From positions 434,001 through 498,000 of the forward strand of contig NZ_BAABWK010000002.1 in the NCBI RefSeq assembly GCF_040362765.1: a stretch of DNA of 64,000 nucleotides, given 5' to 3'. Shown here piece by piece: positions 28,576 through 40,049 of the stretch (position 1 is its first letter; the number at the start of each line of letters is the position of its first letter). The notes beneath the pieces were generated by a model. It searched no databases. It was not told the DNA's origin and saw nothing but the letters and a program-made list of their open reading frames with translations. Source of the stretch: Pyruvatibacter sp. HU-CL02332. GTDB taxonomy: Bacteria; Pseudomonadota; Alphaproteobacteria; CGMCC-115125. The translations under genes and the position numbers were made by a program.

Positions 28576-28822
28576 TTTGCGCCGCGAAATCGGTGTTATC
28601 TATGCTGCCATTTTGGTGTCGGTGGCTGGCATCCGCTCACGCCGTCTATCCGGGCATCTTGGCCCTCTTCCGCCGTCAGCATTTCATTCATGCCGGCCAA
28701 TGAGCGAAGCGCAGATGTCCTAGTCAGTGTGTGCCCTAAAACTCGAGCCGCGACAAAGGCTTCGCGCCTTTGGCAATGTGGCCTTGGCAGACAAGGTTGA
28801 CGAAGACGTCATTTCGGCAAAA
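28576..28822. other. Intergenic gap between the acyltransferase gene and kdsA
   Basis: A 247-bp stretch upstream of the acyltransferase and downstream of kdsA, both on minus. I see no convincing ORF, tRNA, terminator or known box. It should contain the acyltransferase promoter. Confidence 0.5.
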
Positions 28823-29659
28823 TCAGGCAGCCTTGGCCAGCGCGTCAAAGCCCTGCAACCGTTCAAGCAGTGCGGGCATGTCTTTCAGGTGCACCATGTT
28901 GGGGCCGTCAGAGGGCGCGGAATCAGGATCTTGATGTGTTTCCATAAAGACGCCTGCCACGCCAACTGCCACAGCAGCACGTGCCAGCACAGGCACGAAT
29001 TCGCGCTGGCCACCTGACGTTGTGCCCTGCCCACCGGGCTGTTGCACTGAGTGCGTCGCATCAAAAATCACTGGTGCGCGGGTTTTTGCAAGTTCGGGCA
29101 ATGAGCGCATATCAGACACCAAGGTGTTGTAACCAAAGCTGGCCCCGCGTTCGGTTACCATTACATTCGGATTTCCTGCACCTCGTACTTTTTCAATGAC
29201 GTTCTTCATGTCCCAGGGTGCAAGAAACTGCCCTTTCTTGACGTTCACGACCGCGCCTGTTTCAGCAGCAGCAATCAACATGTCGGTCTGGCGGCAGAGG
29301 AAAGCCGGGATCTGCAATACATCCACTACTTCAGCCACAGGCGCGCATTGCTCAGCTGTATGCACATCGGTCAGCACTGGAATGCCTAGCGTTTCCTTTA
29401 CCTCGGCAAAGATCGGCAAAGCCAGTTCAAGGCCCAAGCCACGAGGACTGTTGGCTGAGGTACGGTTGGCCTTATCGAAGGAAGACTTGTAGACCAGCCC
29501 CATTCCAAGCTTTGACGTAATTTCTTTCAGCGCAGTCGCCATTTCAAGCGCGTGGTCACGGCTCTCCATGGCGCAGGGCCCTGCGATGATCGACAAGGGC
29601 TTGTCGTTGCCGAATACAACCTGCTTGCTTTCACCTGCCGCAATTTCGACCACGTCCAT
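28823..29659 (-). CDS. kdsA: 3-deoxy-8-phosphooctulonate (KDO-8-P) synthase
   Basis: Condenses phosphoenolpyruvate and arabinose 5-phosphate to KDO 8-phosphate for the LPS inner core. At 278 aa it shows [40 protein letters not shown] and, near the end, [18 protein letters not shown], the family's active-site blocks. It follows pyrG on minus with a 119-bp gap. It links with the lpx genes later in the window in lipopolysaccharide synthesis. Confidence 0.96.
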   Translation of the reverse strand: MDVVEIAAGESKQVVFGNDKPLSIIAGPCAMESRDHALEMATALKEITSKLGMGLVYKSSFDKANRTSANSPRGLGLELALPIFAEVKETLGIPVLTDVHTAEQCAPVAEVVDVLQIPAFLCRQTDMLIAAAETGAVVNVKKGQFLAPWDMKNVIEKVRGAGNPNVMVTERGASFGYNTLVSDMRSLPELAKTRAPVIFDATHSVQQPGGQGTTSGGQREFVPVLARAAVAVGVAGVFMETHQDPDSAPSDGPNMVHLKDMPALLERLQGFDALAKAA

Positions 29660-29778
29660 ATGGAAATCTCACCTGTAAAATTGGAACTGCAGCCTACTGC
29701 TGCGTCTGGTGGCGCATATTGCACATTTCCCGGCTCAGGCGCCAACCGACACGCAAAAATCGTATTGATGCTGTGGGT

Positions 29779-31500
<1,722 letters not shown>

Positions 31501-31520
31501 CTAGTGCCAAAAATGAAGCG

Positions 31521-31901
31521 TTATTCAGGCCGTGGAACTGCTGGCTCTTCATCGGCGGGCCCAGCCGTCGGTGGTGCAACACCCAGATCCGGCTCAGCAA
31601 CACCATCGGCCTCGGTGTTCAGCGGAGCAACTGGTGTTATGCGATCGACAATCGAGCCCGCATTGCGGTCATTCGTGTGAATCACGGTCAGCCCGATTGA
31701 AGACAGGAAGAAGATGACAGCGAGAATGCCTGTGGCCCGCGTCAGCAGGTTGGCTGCGGTTCGGCTGGAAAACATCCCTCCACCGGCACCACCGCCGCCG
31801 CCACCAATACCCAATGCGCCGCCTTCAGAACGCTGAAGCAACACCACGCCCACCAGAGCAACGGCAACCAGGGTGTGTATGACAAGCAGGATATTTTCCA
31901 T
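31521..31901 (-). CDS. secG: Protein translocase subunit SecG
   Basis: Small subunit of the SecYEG channel. In 126 aa two membrane segments (LLVIHTLVAVALVGVVLLQ and ATGILAVIFFLSSIGLTVIH) flank a Gly-rich cytoplasmic loop with the typical ALGIGGGG and MFSSRTAANLLTRAT. A Pro/Ala/Glu-rich C-terminal tail is common in alphaproteobacterial SecG. ATG 31901 starts right before the first helix; a TTG four codons earlier is less likely. It sits between pyrG and tpiA in the usual order. Confidence 0.92.
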   Translation of the reverse strand: MENILLVIHTLVAVALVGVVLLQRSEGGALGIGGGGGGAGGGMFSSRTAANLLTRATGILAVIFFLSSIGLTVIHTNDRNAGSIVDRITPVAPLNTEADGVAEPDLGVAPPTAGPADEEPAVPRPE

Positions 31902-32023
31902 AGCGGCAGGCAATTCTCATAAATGTCAGAGGATTAGGGCACTCAAAGCACCCACGCGGCGGGTTTTACGCCAAGGCAGCGCGGAACGCCAGTGCCGCGT
32001 TTACCCACTTGTGAGCGGCTCAC

Positions 32024-32782
32024 TTAGCGATAGGCGTCAATAATTCCATCAAAGTCCGCTGCCTTGAGGCTGGCACCCCCTACAAGGGCCCCATCCACAT
32101 CAGGAACACCCATGAGTTCTGCCGCATTTGCGGGCTTTACGGAGCCGCCGTAGAGCAAACGGAAGCCATTTCCAACCTCATCTCCAAAACGGGCGACCAA
32201 TGTCTCACGCATGGTGGCGTGAACCTTTGCCACATCATCCGCAGTTGGCGTACGGCCGGTGCCAATAGCCCACACGGGCTCGTAAGCAACAACGGTGTTT
32301 GAAGAATCTGCTGTATCTGGCAGGGAACCAGCTAACTGCCCATTCACCACGTCCAGTGTGGCACCCCGGTCCCTCTCGGGCTCCGTTTCGCCAACGCAGA
32401 TGATAGCGGTAAGGCCAGCTTCATACGCGGCCAGCGCTTTCGCGTTCACGGCCTCATCAGTCTCATGGTGATCCTGACGCCGTTCCGAGTGGCCGACAAT
32501 CACAGCAGTAGCACCGGCATCTGCCAGCATCGATGCTGCCACATCGCCGGTATGGGCCCCTGGGGCGAGGGCCGAGCAGTCCTGACCAGCGATCTCAACC
32601 GGGGAATCTGCGCATGTGGAAGAAAAATCCGCCACCAGCGTGAAGGGTGGCGCAATCATCACTTCGCACCCGTTGGCGGGCCGCGCTGCCAAGGCGGCAA
32701 TGAGGGCTTCTAGTTCCGCCTTTGACCCTCGCAGGCCATTCATCTTCCAGTTTCCGGCAACAATAGGACGACGATTGGTCAT
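32024..32782 (-). CDS. tpiA: Triosephosphate isomerase
   Basis: Interconverts dihydroxyacetone phosphate and glyceraldehyde 3-phosphate. At 252 aa, the substrate Lys is in VAGNWKMNG, the electrophile His is in VGHSERRQ, the catalytic Glu is in [13 protein letters not shown] (loop 6 follows), and the phosphate loop is [15 protein letters not shown]. The start at 32782 begins [12 protein letters not shown]; an upstream in-frame ATG at 32854 adds residues not seen in the family. The stop is preceded by a short palindrome that is not a terminator. Confidence 0.97.
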   Translation of the reverse strand: MTNRRPIVAGNWKMNGLRGSKAELEALIAALAARPANGCEVMIAPPFTLVADFSSTCADSPVEIAGQDCSALAPGAHTGDVAASMLADAGATAVIVGHSERRQDHHETDEAVNAKALAAYEAGLTAIICVGETEPERDRGATLDVVNGQLAGSLPDTADSSNTVVAYEPVWAIGTGRTPTADDVAKVHATMRETLVARFGDEVGNGFRLLYGGSVKPANAAELMGVPDVDGALVGGASLKAADFDGIIDAYR

Positions 32783-33081
32783 GTGGCTGTTTTCCAGTTC
32801 TGCGGACAAATCTTGGTGGAGCGGATAGCAAACCCGTTTCGTGAGCACCAGCACAAAAACGATACATGGTGTGTGGTCAGCCTCCCCTTCCGGTCGTCAT
32901 TTCCGATATGCGCGCCTAACAGGGTTAATTTCTGTGTGATTTCCTTGCCGCCATGGCGCTGGGACACATAAAATGCGCTGCATCTGCGGCGTTTATGCTA
33001 TGGGCAACGATACGTGCCTGATTTGGTGCCGTAATCGGCCTCATCTGTTGTCCTCTAAGCAAAAAGTACTGACCTCACACC
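32783..33081. other. Divergent intergenic region tpiA/ppiD
   Basis: A 299-bp stretch between tpiA (minus) and ppiD (plus). It is AT-richer than its neighbours and presumably holds both promoters. I see no convincing ORF and no confident -35/-10 pair, SOS box or CtrA box. Confidence 0.5.
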
Positions 33082-34998
33082 ATGCTTGAAAAACTGCGCA
33101 AAAATGCTTCCGGGTTTGTCGCCCAGATATTCATTGGCCTCCTGGTGCTGAGCTTCGCGGTTTGGGGCATCAATGACATCTTTACGGGATCTGTTGATCG
33201 CACCGTGGCGACTGTTGGCGACGAAGAGATTGATGGCGGGCTGTTCTTGTTTGAATACCGGCGCGATCTCAACCAGCGTTCCCAGAGTTTTGGCCGTCAG
33301 TTGAGTCTGAATGAGGGCCAGGCGCTTGGGTTTGATCGTCGCGTTCTTGAACAGATGGTGGGTAGAACCGCTCTTGATGCGACAGCCCGCAATCTTGGCA
33401 TGGCTGCGGGCGATGATCTTGTCATCGAAGACATTCGCAATGACCCGGCCTTTCAGGGTCCAACCGGCCAGTTTGATGCGAATACCTTCCAGCAGACGCT
33501 TTTCAGCAATGGCATTTCCGAAGCATTCCTGATTGATGACCGCAAGCGTTTCATTGCGCGCCAGCAGCTCATCGAATCCATCAGCGCGGATGTTGAGGTA
33601 TCTACGGGATTTGCCCAGCGCATGTACGCTGTGCTGAACGAACGTCGCAAAGCCAAGTATATCGTCCTCACGCCCGATACAGTGGATGCGCCAGGACAGC
33701 CGTCCGATGAAGATTTGGCCAACTTCTACGAAGTGCGAGGTCAGGGCCTGTTCCGGGAGCCTGAGTATCGCACTTTTTCTTACGTGCTGATGACCCCTGA
33801 CACGGTGGCTCAGAGCATTGAGATTCCTGAAGAAGCGCTACGTGATGAATATTCACTTCGCAAAGCGGAGTTTGATCAGGTTGAGCGCCGGGCTATTGAG
33901 CAGATTTCCTACCCCACGCTTGAAGAAGCACAAGCCGCGCGCGCCAGCATAAATGAAGGCAAGACGTTTGCCGGCCTTGCCGCGGATGCAGAGCTAACGC
34001 CCACTGACTATCAGTTGGGCACGCTCACCCGCGCGGAGATTTTTGACACAACGATTGCAGACGCCGCGTTCTCCCTGGAAGAGGGCAAAGTCAGCGACCC
34101 GGTCGAAGGACCTCTCGGTTTCCTGCTCATCCGTGTGGGACAGATCATCCCTGCGGTGGAAAGCAACTTCGACGATGTACGCCAACAGCTGCGTGACGAC
34201 CTTGCAGCCGATCGCGCCTATGACGAACTGTTCGATCTTGCAAATCAGGTCGAGGACGCACGTGCAGGCGGCGACCCACTTGATACTGCTGTTGCAGTGC
34301 TTGGCATGACGGCGACCCAGGTCCCTGCAGTGACCCCGGCCGGTTTGGGGCGCAACGGTCAGCGTGTCTCAGAACTCCCGACTGACGAAGCTATTCTAAC
34401 TGCTGCCTACGAGGCAGTGGTTGGCGAGGAGTCGCCCATGGGTGAACTAGCTGATGGATCGTTCTTCTGGGTCGAAGTCTCAGAAATTGCTGAGGCTCGT
34501 ACACCGCCTCTTGAGGAAGTGCGTGATCAGGTTGTGGAGACATGGCGGGAAGAAGAACGTGAGGCGAGTCTTCTGCGGCTCGCAGCAGATCTGTCCGCAC
34601 GCATCAATGCCGGCGAGACGATTGCGCAGGTTGCGTCAGACTATGGCAAGGCTCCCATTGAGACACCGGAGCTACGTCGCGGCATGACGAACGAGACTTT
34701 CTCTCGCATCGCCATCAACAACCTTTTCAGCATTGGCGAGGGTGAAGCCACCTACGGGCCCGTAGGCTTTGGCAACAGCGTTTTGGTAATGCAGGCAACC
34801 GAGGTGACCTCAGGCAATGCCTTGGAAGCTGATGACGCCTTTGATGGATTTCGTGAGCGTCTGTCCGGTGGATTTGCTGACGATCTGATGGTGCAGTACA
34901 TCAATGCCATTCGCGCCGACCTGGGCGTTGAAATCAACCAGGCCGCCATTGATTACGTCATCGGCGGTGAAGGAATTAATCAGGGAGGCGGGTACTAG
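33082..34998 (+). CDS. ppiD: PpiD-type periplasmic peptidyl-prolyl isomerase/chaperone
   Basis: Inner-membrane-anchored folding factor for exported proteins. In 638 aa a short cytoplasmic start (LEKLRKNASGF) precedes one membrane segment (AQIFIGLLVLSFAVWGIN). A SurA_N-like chaperone region follows (EYRRDLNQRS to about residue 200), then a parvulin-like domain (about 240-370), and a long C-terminal region ending in a Gly-rich tail. In Alphaproteobacteria this gene normally stands directly before trpE, as here (34-bp gap). Confidence 0.9.
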   Translation: MLEKLRKNASGFVAQIFIGLLVLSFAVWGINDIFTGSVDRTVATVGDEEIDGGLFLFEYRRDLNQRSQSFGRQLSLNEGQALGFDRRVLEQMVGRTALDATARNLGMAAGDDLVIEDIRNDPAFQGPTGQFDANTFQQTLFSNGISEAFLIDDRKRFIARQQLIESISADVEVSTGFAQRMYAVLNERRKAKYIVLTPDTVDAPGQPSDEDLANFYEVRGQGLFREPEYRTFSYVLMTPDTVAQSIEIPEEALRDEYSLRKAEFDQVERRAIEQISYPTLEEAQAARASINEGKTFAGLAADAELTPTDYQLGTLTRAEIFDTTIADAAFSLEEGKVSDPVEGPLGFLLIRVGQIIPAVESNFDDVRQQLRDDLAADRAYDELFDLANQVEDARAGGDPLDTAVAVLGMTATQVPAVTPAGLGRNGQRVSELPTDEAILTAAYEAVVGEESPMGELADGSFFWVEVSEIAEARTPPLEEVRDQVVETWREEEREASLLRLAADLSARINAGETIAQVASDYGKAPIETPELRRGMTNETFSRIAINNLFSIGEGEATYGPVGFGNSVLVMQATEVTSGNALEADDAFDGFRERLSGGFADDLMVQYINAIRADLGVEINQAAIDYVIGGEGINQGGGY

Positions 34999-35032
34999 GC
35001 TCCAAGCGCCTAAAACCTCCTTCGCAATTGCC

Positions 35033-36550
35033 ATGATTGTCGAACCAGAATTTTCCGCCTTTGAGCAAGCCTACAAAGCGGGGACCGCACAAGTCGTGTG
35101 GACGAAGCTTGTGGCTGACCTTGAAACGCCGGTCTCCGCCATGCTCAAGCTTATGGACGGCCGCTTCAACTCATTCCTGTTGGAGAGCGTTGAAGATGGG
35201 GCTGTGCGCGGGCGTTACTCCATCATCGGCGTTGACCCGGATATTCTGTTTCGCGCCACAGGCAATGCCGCGGAAATCAATCGTAAGGCGCTGACGGACC
35301 GGACGGCCTACGAGCCGTGCGACGCCGGCACGCTTGATGCGCTACGGGACCTTTTGGCCGAGTCCGCAATAGACCTCCCGCACAGCCTACCGCCCATGTC
35401 GGCGGGCGTTTTCGGCTATCTGGGCTACGACATGGTCCGTCTGATGGAGCATCTGCCGGACCAGAATCCGGATGCGCTTGGCCTGCCGGACTCGATTATG
35501 GCGCGCCCCACAGTCATTGCCGTCTTTGACAGCGTGCGCGATGAAATCTCGCTAGTAACGCCGGTCCGCCCAACCGACGACATCTCCGCCAAGGTCGCCA
35601 TGACCCGCGCAGAAGAGCGGCTGTCAGCTATCGTTGATGCGTTGGACAAGCCGCTACCCCATGCGGCCAATGCATTCGTGGATGCGGCTGCGCTGCCAGA
35701 ACCCGCTTCAAATACTCAGCCTGCGGAGTATCACCAGATGGTGAACACCGCCAAGGAATACATCGCAGCGGGCGACATCTTCCAGGTGGTGCCGAGCCAG
35801 CGGTTCTCCGTACCGTTCGACCTGCCCCCCTTCGCGCTCTATCGCGCTCTGCGACGTACAAACCCGTCGCCCTATCTCTATTTCCTCGACTTTGAAGACT
35901 TTGCTGTCGCCGGGTCGTCACCGGAAATCATGGTCAAGGTGGCCGGTGACGAAGTCACCATCCGCCCAATCGCCGGAACGCGCCCTCGCGGCGCAACCCC
36001 TGAGGAAGATCTGGCGCTGGAGGAAGAGCTTCTGGCCGACCCCAAAGAGCGGGCCGAGCATTTGATGCTGCTTGACCTTGGCCGCAATGATGTGGGTCGC
36101 GTGGCAAAGATCGGCACGGTGGAGGTCACCGCCAGCTATACCATCGAGCGCTACAGCCAGGTGATGCACATTGTTTCCAACGTCATCGGCAAGCTTGATC
36201 CAAGCTATGACGCGATTTCCGCTCTCGTCGCTGGCTTCCCGGCAGGAACCGTCTCCGGTGCGCCCAAAGTGCGGGCGATGGAAATCATCGACGAGCTGGA
36301 AAAAGAAAAGCGCGGTCTTTATGCAGGCTGCGTTGGTTACTTCTCAGCCGGTGGCGACATGGACACGTGCATCGTGCTGCGCACCGGTGTCGTCAAGGAC
36401 AACACGCTCTATGTGCAGGCTGGCGGCGGTGTCGTTGCAGACAGCGACCCAGAAGCCGAGCGCATGGAAAGCGTGAACAAGGCCAAGGCACTTTTCAAAG
36501 CTGCGGAAGAAGCGATCCGCTACGCGAGCAGCGTCGGGCGTGGGCAGTAA
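35033..36550 (+). CDS. trpE: Anthranilate synthase component I
   Basis: Makes anthranilate from chorismate with TrpG. At 505 aa, the N-terminal part has LMDGRFNSFLLESVEDG (tryptophan feedback region), and the C-terminal chorismate-binding domain has GTRPRGATPEED, LLDLGRNDVGRVAK, FPAGTVSGAPKVRAMEIIDE and QAGGGVVADSDPE. ATG 35033 fits the family start; the frame is open further upstream inside ppiD. No trpL-type leader or attenuator is visible. It is separated from trpG by a two-gene islet, unlike the usual order. Confidence 0.96.
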   Translation: MIVEPEFSAFEQAYKAGTAQVVWTKLVADLETPVSAMLKLMDGRFNSFLLESVEDGAVRGRYSIIGVDPDILFRATGNAAEINRKALTDRTAYEPCDAGTLDALRDLLAESAIDLPHSLPPMSAGVFGYLGYDMVRLMEHLPDQNPDALGLPDSIMARPTVIAVFDSVRDEISLVTPVRPTDDISAKVAMTRAEERLSAIVDALDKPLPHAANAFVDAAALPEPASNTQPAEYHQMVNTAKEYIAAGDIFQVVPSQRFSVPFDLPPFALYRALRRTNPSPYLYFLDFEDFAVAGSSPEIMVKVAGDEVTIRPIAGTRPRGATPEEDLALEEELLADPKERAEHLMLLDLGRNDVGRVAKIGTVEVTASYTIERYSQVMHIVSNVIGKLDPSYDAISALVAGFPAGTVSGAPKVRAMEIIDELEKEKRGLYAGCVGYFSAGGDMDTCIVLRTGVVKDNTLYVQAGGGVVADSDPEAERMESVNKAKALFKAAEEAIRYASSVGRGQ

Positions 36551-36583
36551 CCAACGCTCGGCCTGGGTAGGGAAAATTGTATT

Positions 36584-37078
36584 GTGCTGATCCAAGTAGA
36601 AGTCAGCGGCGACTATGAGCCAGCTGGCATCAAACCGTCTGTTGCTCAAATCTATATGGACCAACAAGGCGTCAATGATTTATGCGAACAGTTGGATGCT
36701 TTGGAACTGCCTGGCGACCATACTCACAATTTCTCAGATGATTGGGGCGGCAGCGAGTTGTCGCTCGGGCCAAAGCACAACCCAAATGCACATTATGGCC
36801 ACCACCTCGAGCTAATTTTCTTTGGGGTTGGGCACATAAATGCTGAGGTCGAAGTACCTGGAGATGGCCGCCCGCCTGGCATAGTTGAAATTCATGTGAA
36901 CGCACGCGGAAGAGATGAACTTATCAGAGCGTTGCTCTCGCTTTTGCCTCACAAGAAGTGCGTAGCCTACGCAACAAAGTCCTTTGAAAAAATCGCAGAT
37001 GGAGTTTTGGACGGCAAACATCAAAGCCGGGATGGAATGACCCCCCTTACCTATTTGGAGTTTTGCCTGATCCCCTAG
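36584..37078 (+). CDS. Imm32-like protein with two tandem modules
   Basis: A 164-residue protein that begins with GTG. Residues about 45-60 (DHTHNFSDDWGGSELS) match the core of Imm32-type immunity proteins of polymorphic toxin systems, so I assign it there tentatively. Residues 3-81 and 85-164 look like two copies of one module: I-x-(V/A)EV-x-GD-x-x-P-x-GI, then an IY/IH strand, then a Leu-rich helix, each ending in an LE-x strand. The DWGG core is kept only in the first. By my counts GC is about 50%, below trpE. No toxin gene is adjacent, so it would be an orphan. It splits trpE from trpG. Confidence 0.55.
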   Translation: MLIQVEVSGDYEPAGIKPSVAQIYMDQQGVNDLCEQLDALELPGDHTHNFSDDWGGSELSLGPKHNPNAHYGHHLELIFFGVGHINAEVEVPGDGRPPGIVEIHVNARGRDELIRALLSLLPHKKCVAYATKSFEKIADGVLDGKHQSRDGMTPLTYLEFCLIP

Positions 37079-37081
37079 TCT

Positions 37082-38170
37082 CTACTGCGCCATCGCAAGC
37101 TGTGAGCGCCTGCCTTCCATTTCGATGGCCTCACGGATGGTCACGAGCCGCAGGCCCTTCGCTTCAAGCCCCTTCACCCAGACGTCGAGTATTTCAAGGG
37201 AGGTCGAATGCGGGTGCGCAATGGCGACAGCGATGCCACGCGTGCGGGCCTGGCGTTCCAGTTCATCAAGCTGCGCCAGTAAAAAGTCTTCTCCCTCGCC
37301 GTGATCCAGAAACACATCACGAGCAATGAAGGGCACATCGTATGTCGCGGCAGCTGCACGTGCCTTGCTGTTTCTCGTGGTGATTGAATCGACGAATACC
37401 AGGCCACGTTCCGCGGCGCCGCGCATGACTTCATCCATCACCCGCCGGTCAGCCGTTGCGCGGCTGCCCATGTGATTGTTGATACCAGCAAGCGGTGCGG
37501 CTTCTGCAAGGTCGGCAATCTGCTTGTCCAGTTTGGCACGCAACTGCCGATCGCTATCCTGTGTCATTAGGGCGTCTGGGCCTGGATTGGCCTGGCCCCG
37601 AGGCTCCATAGGCACGTGGAGAAAAATCTCATGCCCCTTTGCGGCCGCCGCCTGCGCCAATGGGCGTGAAACCGGCCCGTAGGGCAGGAAGCTGAGCGTG
37701 ACCTCGGTGGGGAGACGCAGCGCATGCGCTGAACGATCCGGTACAACCCCCAGATCGTCGATCATCAACGCAATGGCAGGGCGATTGTCGCGTGTCAGAC
37801 CCGGATCGATCGCAGCTGTTGTAAGCGGCACAAGGCCTGTCTTACCGGATGCCACTACCAGCGGCGGGATTTCGGCTGGAAGCATAATCTGAGAAAAGAC
37901 CATCCTTGGCGGCGCATCCTTCAACGCGCGCTTCCCGGCTGCAATCTGGACCGGAGCACCAGATACGCTGCCAACAGCGACCACGTAGTCGCCAGGTAAA
38001 TCTTGAGGCGTCATCCAGGACGTGACATCCACGCGCGGCGCATAAAACGACACCGCGAGCAGCGTCATGCCCAATAGCATTCCCGTTGCAAAGGCCATGG
38101 GCGCGCGCAGCTTTGCTGGTACGCTGAATGCGTGCCGGAAGCGGTCGCTAATTGGTTTTGCCTGCGCCAC
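37082..38170 (-). CDS. Divergent polysaccharide deacetylase family protein (YibQ-like)
   Basis: A 362-residue protein. An N-terminal membrane anchor (APMAFATGMLLGMTLLAVSF) is followed by a linker and a NodB-like domain of the divergent type (DUF610): IALMIDDLGVVPD, VTLSFLPYG, HEIFLHVPMEPRG, GINNHMGSRATADRRVM and AIAHPHSTSLEILD. Members are often near murein hydrolase activators and are thought to act in the periplasm on envelope glycans; the substrate is not established. It starts with GTG, supported by AGGAG five bases upstream. A perfect CtrA-type box lies 37 bases upstream. Confidence 0.88.
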   Translation of the reverse strand: MAQAKPISDRFRHAFSVPAKLRAPMAFATGMLLGMTLLAVSFYAPRVDVTSWMTPQDLPGDYVVAVGSVSGAPVQIAAGKRALKDAPPRMVFSQIMLPAEIPPLVVASGKTGLVPLTTAAIDPGLTRDNRPAIALMIDDLGVVPDRSAHALRLPTEVTLSFLPYGPVSRPLAQAAAAKGHEIFLHVPMEPRGQANPGPDALMTQDSDRQLRAKLDKQIADLAEAAPLAGINNHMGSRATADRRVMDEVMRGAAERGLVFVDSITTRNSKARAAAATYDVPFIARDVFLDHGEGEDFLLAQLDELERQARTRGIAVAIAHPHSTSLEILDVWVKGLEAKGLRLVTIREAIEMEGRRSQLAMAQ

Positions 38171-38206
38171 CTGCGCTCCTGCCCGATTTACGGCACATTA
38201 TGCGCC

Positions 38207-38221
38207 TTAACCACTTATTAA
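38207..38221. promoter_or_regulatory. Perfect TTAA-N7-TTAA box (CtrA-type)
   Basis: TTAA, CCACTTA, TTAA, an exact match to the CtrA recognition consensus, including the extended TTAACCA half. It lies in the 258-bp divergent region between the deacetylase gene (37 bases from its GTG) and trpG (207 bases from its ATG). At this base composition I estimate well under one chance match per window. Binding is inferred, and no ctrA gene is in view. Confidence 0.5.
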
Positions 38222-38428
38222 CACTATATGTTGTGGCGGTAAACGCGCTGATTGGCCAAAAACCGCAGAAAGCTGGGGATATGTATCTCCTCTCTAGTTT
38301 CCATGCGGAAAAGCGCGGCAGAGGTGCAGCGTCAGAGGACCGGTTTTCTTGCCTAATTGGCTGGATGGCCCCTATATGTCGCGCACATGTTTTTCGCGGG
38401 CTTTCACTCTTTTCAGGACACTTAGGTG

Positions 38429-39031
38429 ATGCTGCTACTCATCGATAACTACGACAGCTTTACCTATAACCTCGTGCACTTCCTTGGAGAGCTTGGTGCG
38501 GACGTCCAGGTAGTCCGCAATGACAAGATCACCGCCGACGAGGCGCTGGCCATGAAGCCGGAGGCGATCGTTCTGTCACCAGGCCCGTGCGACCCGGACA
38601 AGGCGGGCATCTGCCTGGAACTCACTGAAAAAGCCGCCGGCAAGGTGCCCCTGATGGGCGTGTGCCTTGGGCACCAGACTATCGGCCAGGTCTTTGGCGG
38701 TAAGGTCGTGCGTGCACCAACACTGATGCATGGCAAGATGAGCAAGGTGCATCACACCGGCAAAGGTCTGTTCAAGGGCCTGAATGATGATTTTGACGCA
38801 ACGCGCTATCACTCATTACTCGTAGATCGTGACACCCTGCCGGATGAGCTTGAAATCACTGCAGAAACCGATGACGGCATCATCATGGGTGTGCAGCACA
38901 AGACCCAACCAGTCCATGGTGTGCAGTTCCATCCAGAGAGCATCGCATCGGAACACGGGCACGCCCTTTTGAAAAATTTTCTCGATATTGCTGCGCATTT
39001 CAATGAGGCGCGGGAAACGGAACCAGCATGA
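38429..39031 (+). CDS. trpG: Anthranilate synthase component II (glutaminase)
   Basis: Class I glutamine amidotransferase that supplies ammonia to TrpE. At 200 aa it has [20 protein letters not shown] at the start, [11 protein letters not shown], the nucleophile in [16 protein letters not shown], and the His-Glu pair in [17 protein letters not shown] 38429 is preferred over the overlapping GTG at 38426. It overlaps trpD by 4 nt (ATGA). Confidence 0.96.
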   Translation: MLLLIDNYDSFTYNLVHFLGELGADVQVVRNDKITADEALAMKPEAIVLSPGPCDPDKAGICLELTEKAAGKVPLMGVCLGHQTIGQVFGGKVVRAPTLMHGKMSKVHHTGKGLFKGLNDDFDATRYHSLLVDRDTLPDELEITAETDDGIIMGVQHKTQPVHGVQFHPESIASEHGHALLKNFLDIAAHFNEARETEPA

Positions 39032-40047
39032 GCGACTTCAAAACCATTCTGGCCCATGTGGGTGCGGGCAATGCGCTGGACGCCGCCCACGCTAAGTCGG
39101 CCTTCGAATTCATCATGTCCGGCGAAGCATCACCGGCGCAGATTGCTGCCTTCCTGATGGCGCTGCGCGTGCGTGGTGAAACAGTGGATGAGATCACCGG
39201 TGCGGCTGGCGTCATGCGTGAAATGGCGCTGCATGTGCCCGCGCCGGCAGATGCCATTGATACCTGCGGCACCGGCGGCGACGCTTCAGGCACCTACAAC
39301 ATTTCCACCGCTGTTGCCTTTGTGGCTGCAGGCGCAGGCGTCAAGGTGGCCAAGCACGGCAACAAGGCCCTGACGTCCAAGTCCGGCTCAGCGGATGTCT
39401 TGCGTGCACTTGGCGTCAAGCTGGAGCTTGGCCCGGATGCCATTGCGCGGTGCATTGAGACCGCTGGCCTAGGCTTTATGTTTGCTCCGCAGCATCACGC
39501 CGCGATGAAACATGTGGGCCCAGTCCGAACGGAACTGGGTACGAGAACTATTTTCAATCTGCTTGGCCCCCTCTCAAACCCAGCGGGCACCAAACGGCAA
39601 CTCGTCGGCGTGTTTGCGCGCGAATGGTGTGAACCTTTGGCACATGTGCTGCAGAACCTTGGAGCCACTCACGCGATCATCGCCCATGGATCTGACGGTC
39701 TGGATGAACTCACAACAACCGGTGTCAGCTATGTCAGCGAATTGTCTGACGGCGTGGTGCGCAATTATGAAGTGACGCCGGAAGATGTTGGCCTGACACG
39801 TGCTGACCCCAAGGCGCTTGTCGGCGGAGACGAGAGCGAGAATGCCGAAGCCCTGCGTGCTCTTCTGGACGGCCAGTCCGGTGCCTATCGTGACATTGTT
39901 GTTCTCAATGCTGCCGCAGCACTCAAGGTTGCAGGCAAAGCTGAGACACTTCAGGTGGGTGCCAAACAGGCCGAAGCAGCCATTGATGACGGCAAAGCAA
40001 AGGCTGCGCTTGATGCACTTATCGCATCGAGCAATCAGGCAGAGTGA
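39028..40047 (+). CDS. trpD: Anthranilate phosphoribosyltransferase
   Basis: Transfers phosphoribose from PRPP to anthranilate. At 339 aa it shows the PRPP loop [17 protein letters not shown], the anthranilate-binding region [33 protein letters not shown] and [15 protein letters not shown]. It lies in the trpGDC unit; the GTG of a possible early trpC start overlaps its stop. All expected motifs are intact. Confidence 0.96.
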   Translation: MSDFKTILAHVGAGNALDAAHAKSAFEFIMSGEASPAQIAAFLMALRVRGETVDEITGAAGVMREMALHVPAPADAIDTCGTGGDASGTYNISTAVAFVAAGAGVKVAKHGNKALTSKSGSADVLRALGVKLELGPDAIARCIETAGLGFMFAPQHHAAMKHVGPVRTELGTRTIFNLLGPLSNPAGTKRQLVGVFAREWCEPLAHVLQNLGATHAIIAHGSDGLDELTTTGVSYVSELSDGVVRNYEVTPEDVGLTRADPKALVGGDESENAEALRALLDGQSGAYRDIVVLNAAAALKVAGKAETLQVGAKQAEAAIDDGKAKAALDALIASSNQAE

Positions 40048-40049
40048 AA

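Noticed and set aside
32011-32023. Terminator after tpiA (GTGAGC-G-GCTCAC)
   Set aside because: The palindrome has almost no loop and no T-run follows on either strand.
32925-32940. CtrA-type box in the tpiA/ppiD gap
   Set aside because: A TTAA half is present, but the bases seven further on are GTGA, not TTAA.
34999-35032. trpL leader peptide/attenuator before trpE
   Set aside because: The 34-base gap after ppiD has no Trp-rich short frame and no terminator-antiterminator pair.
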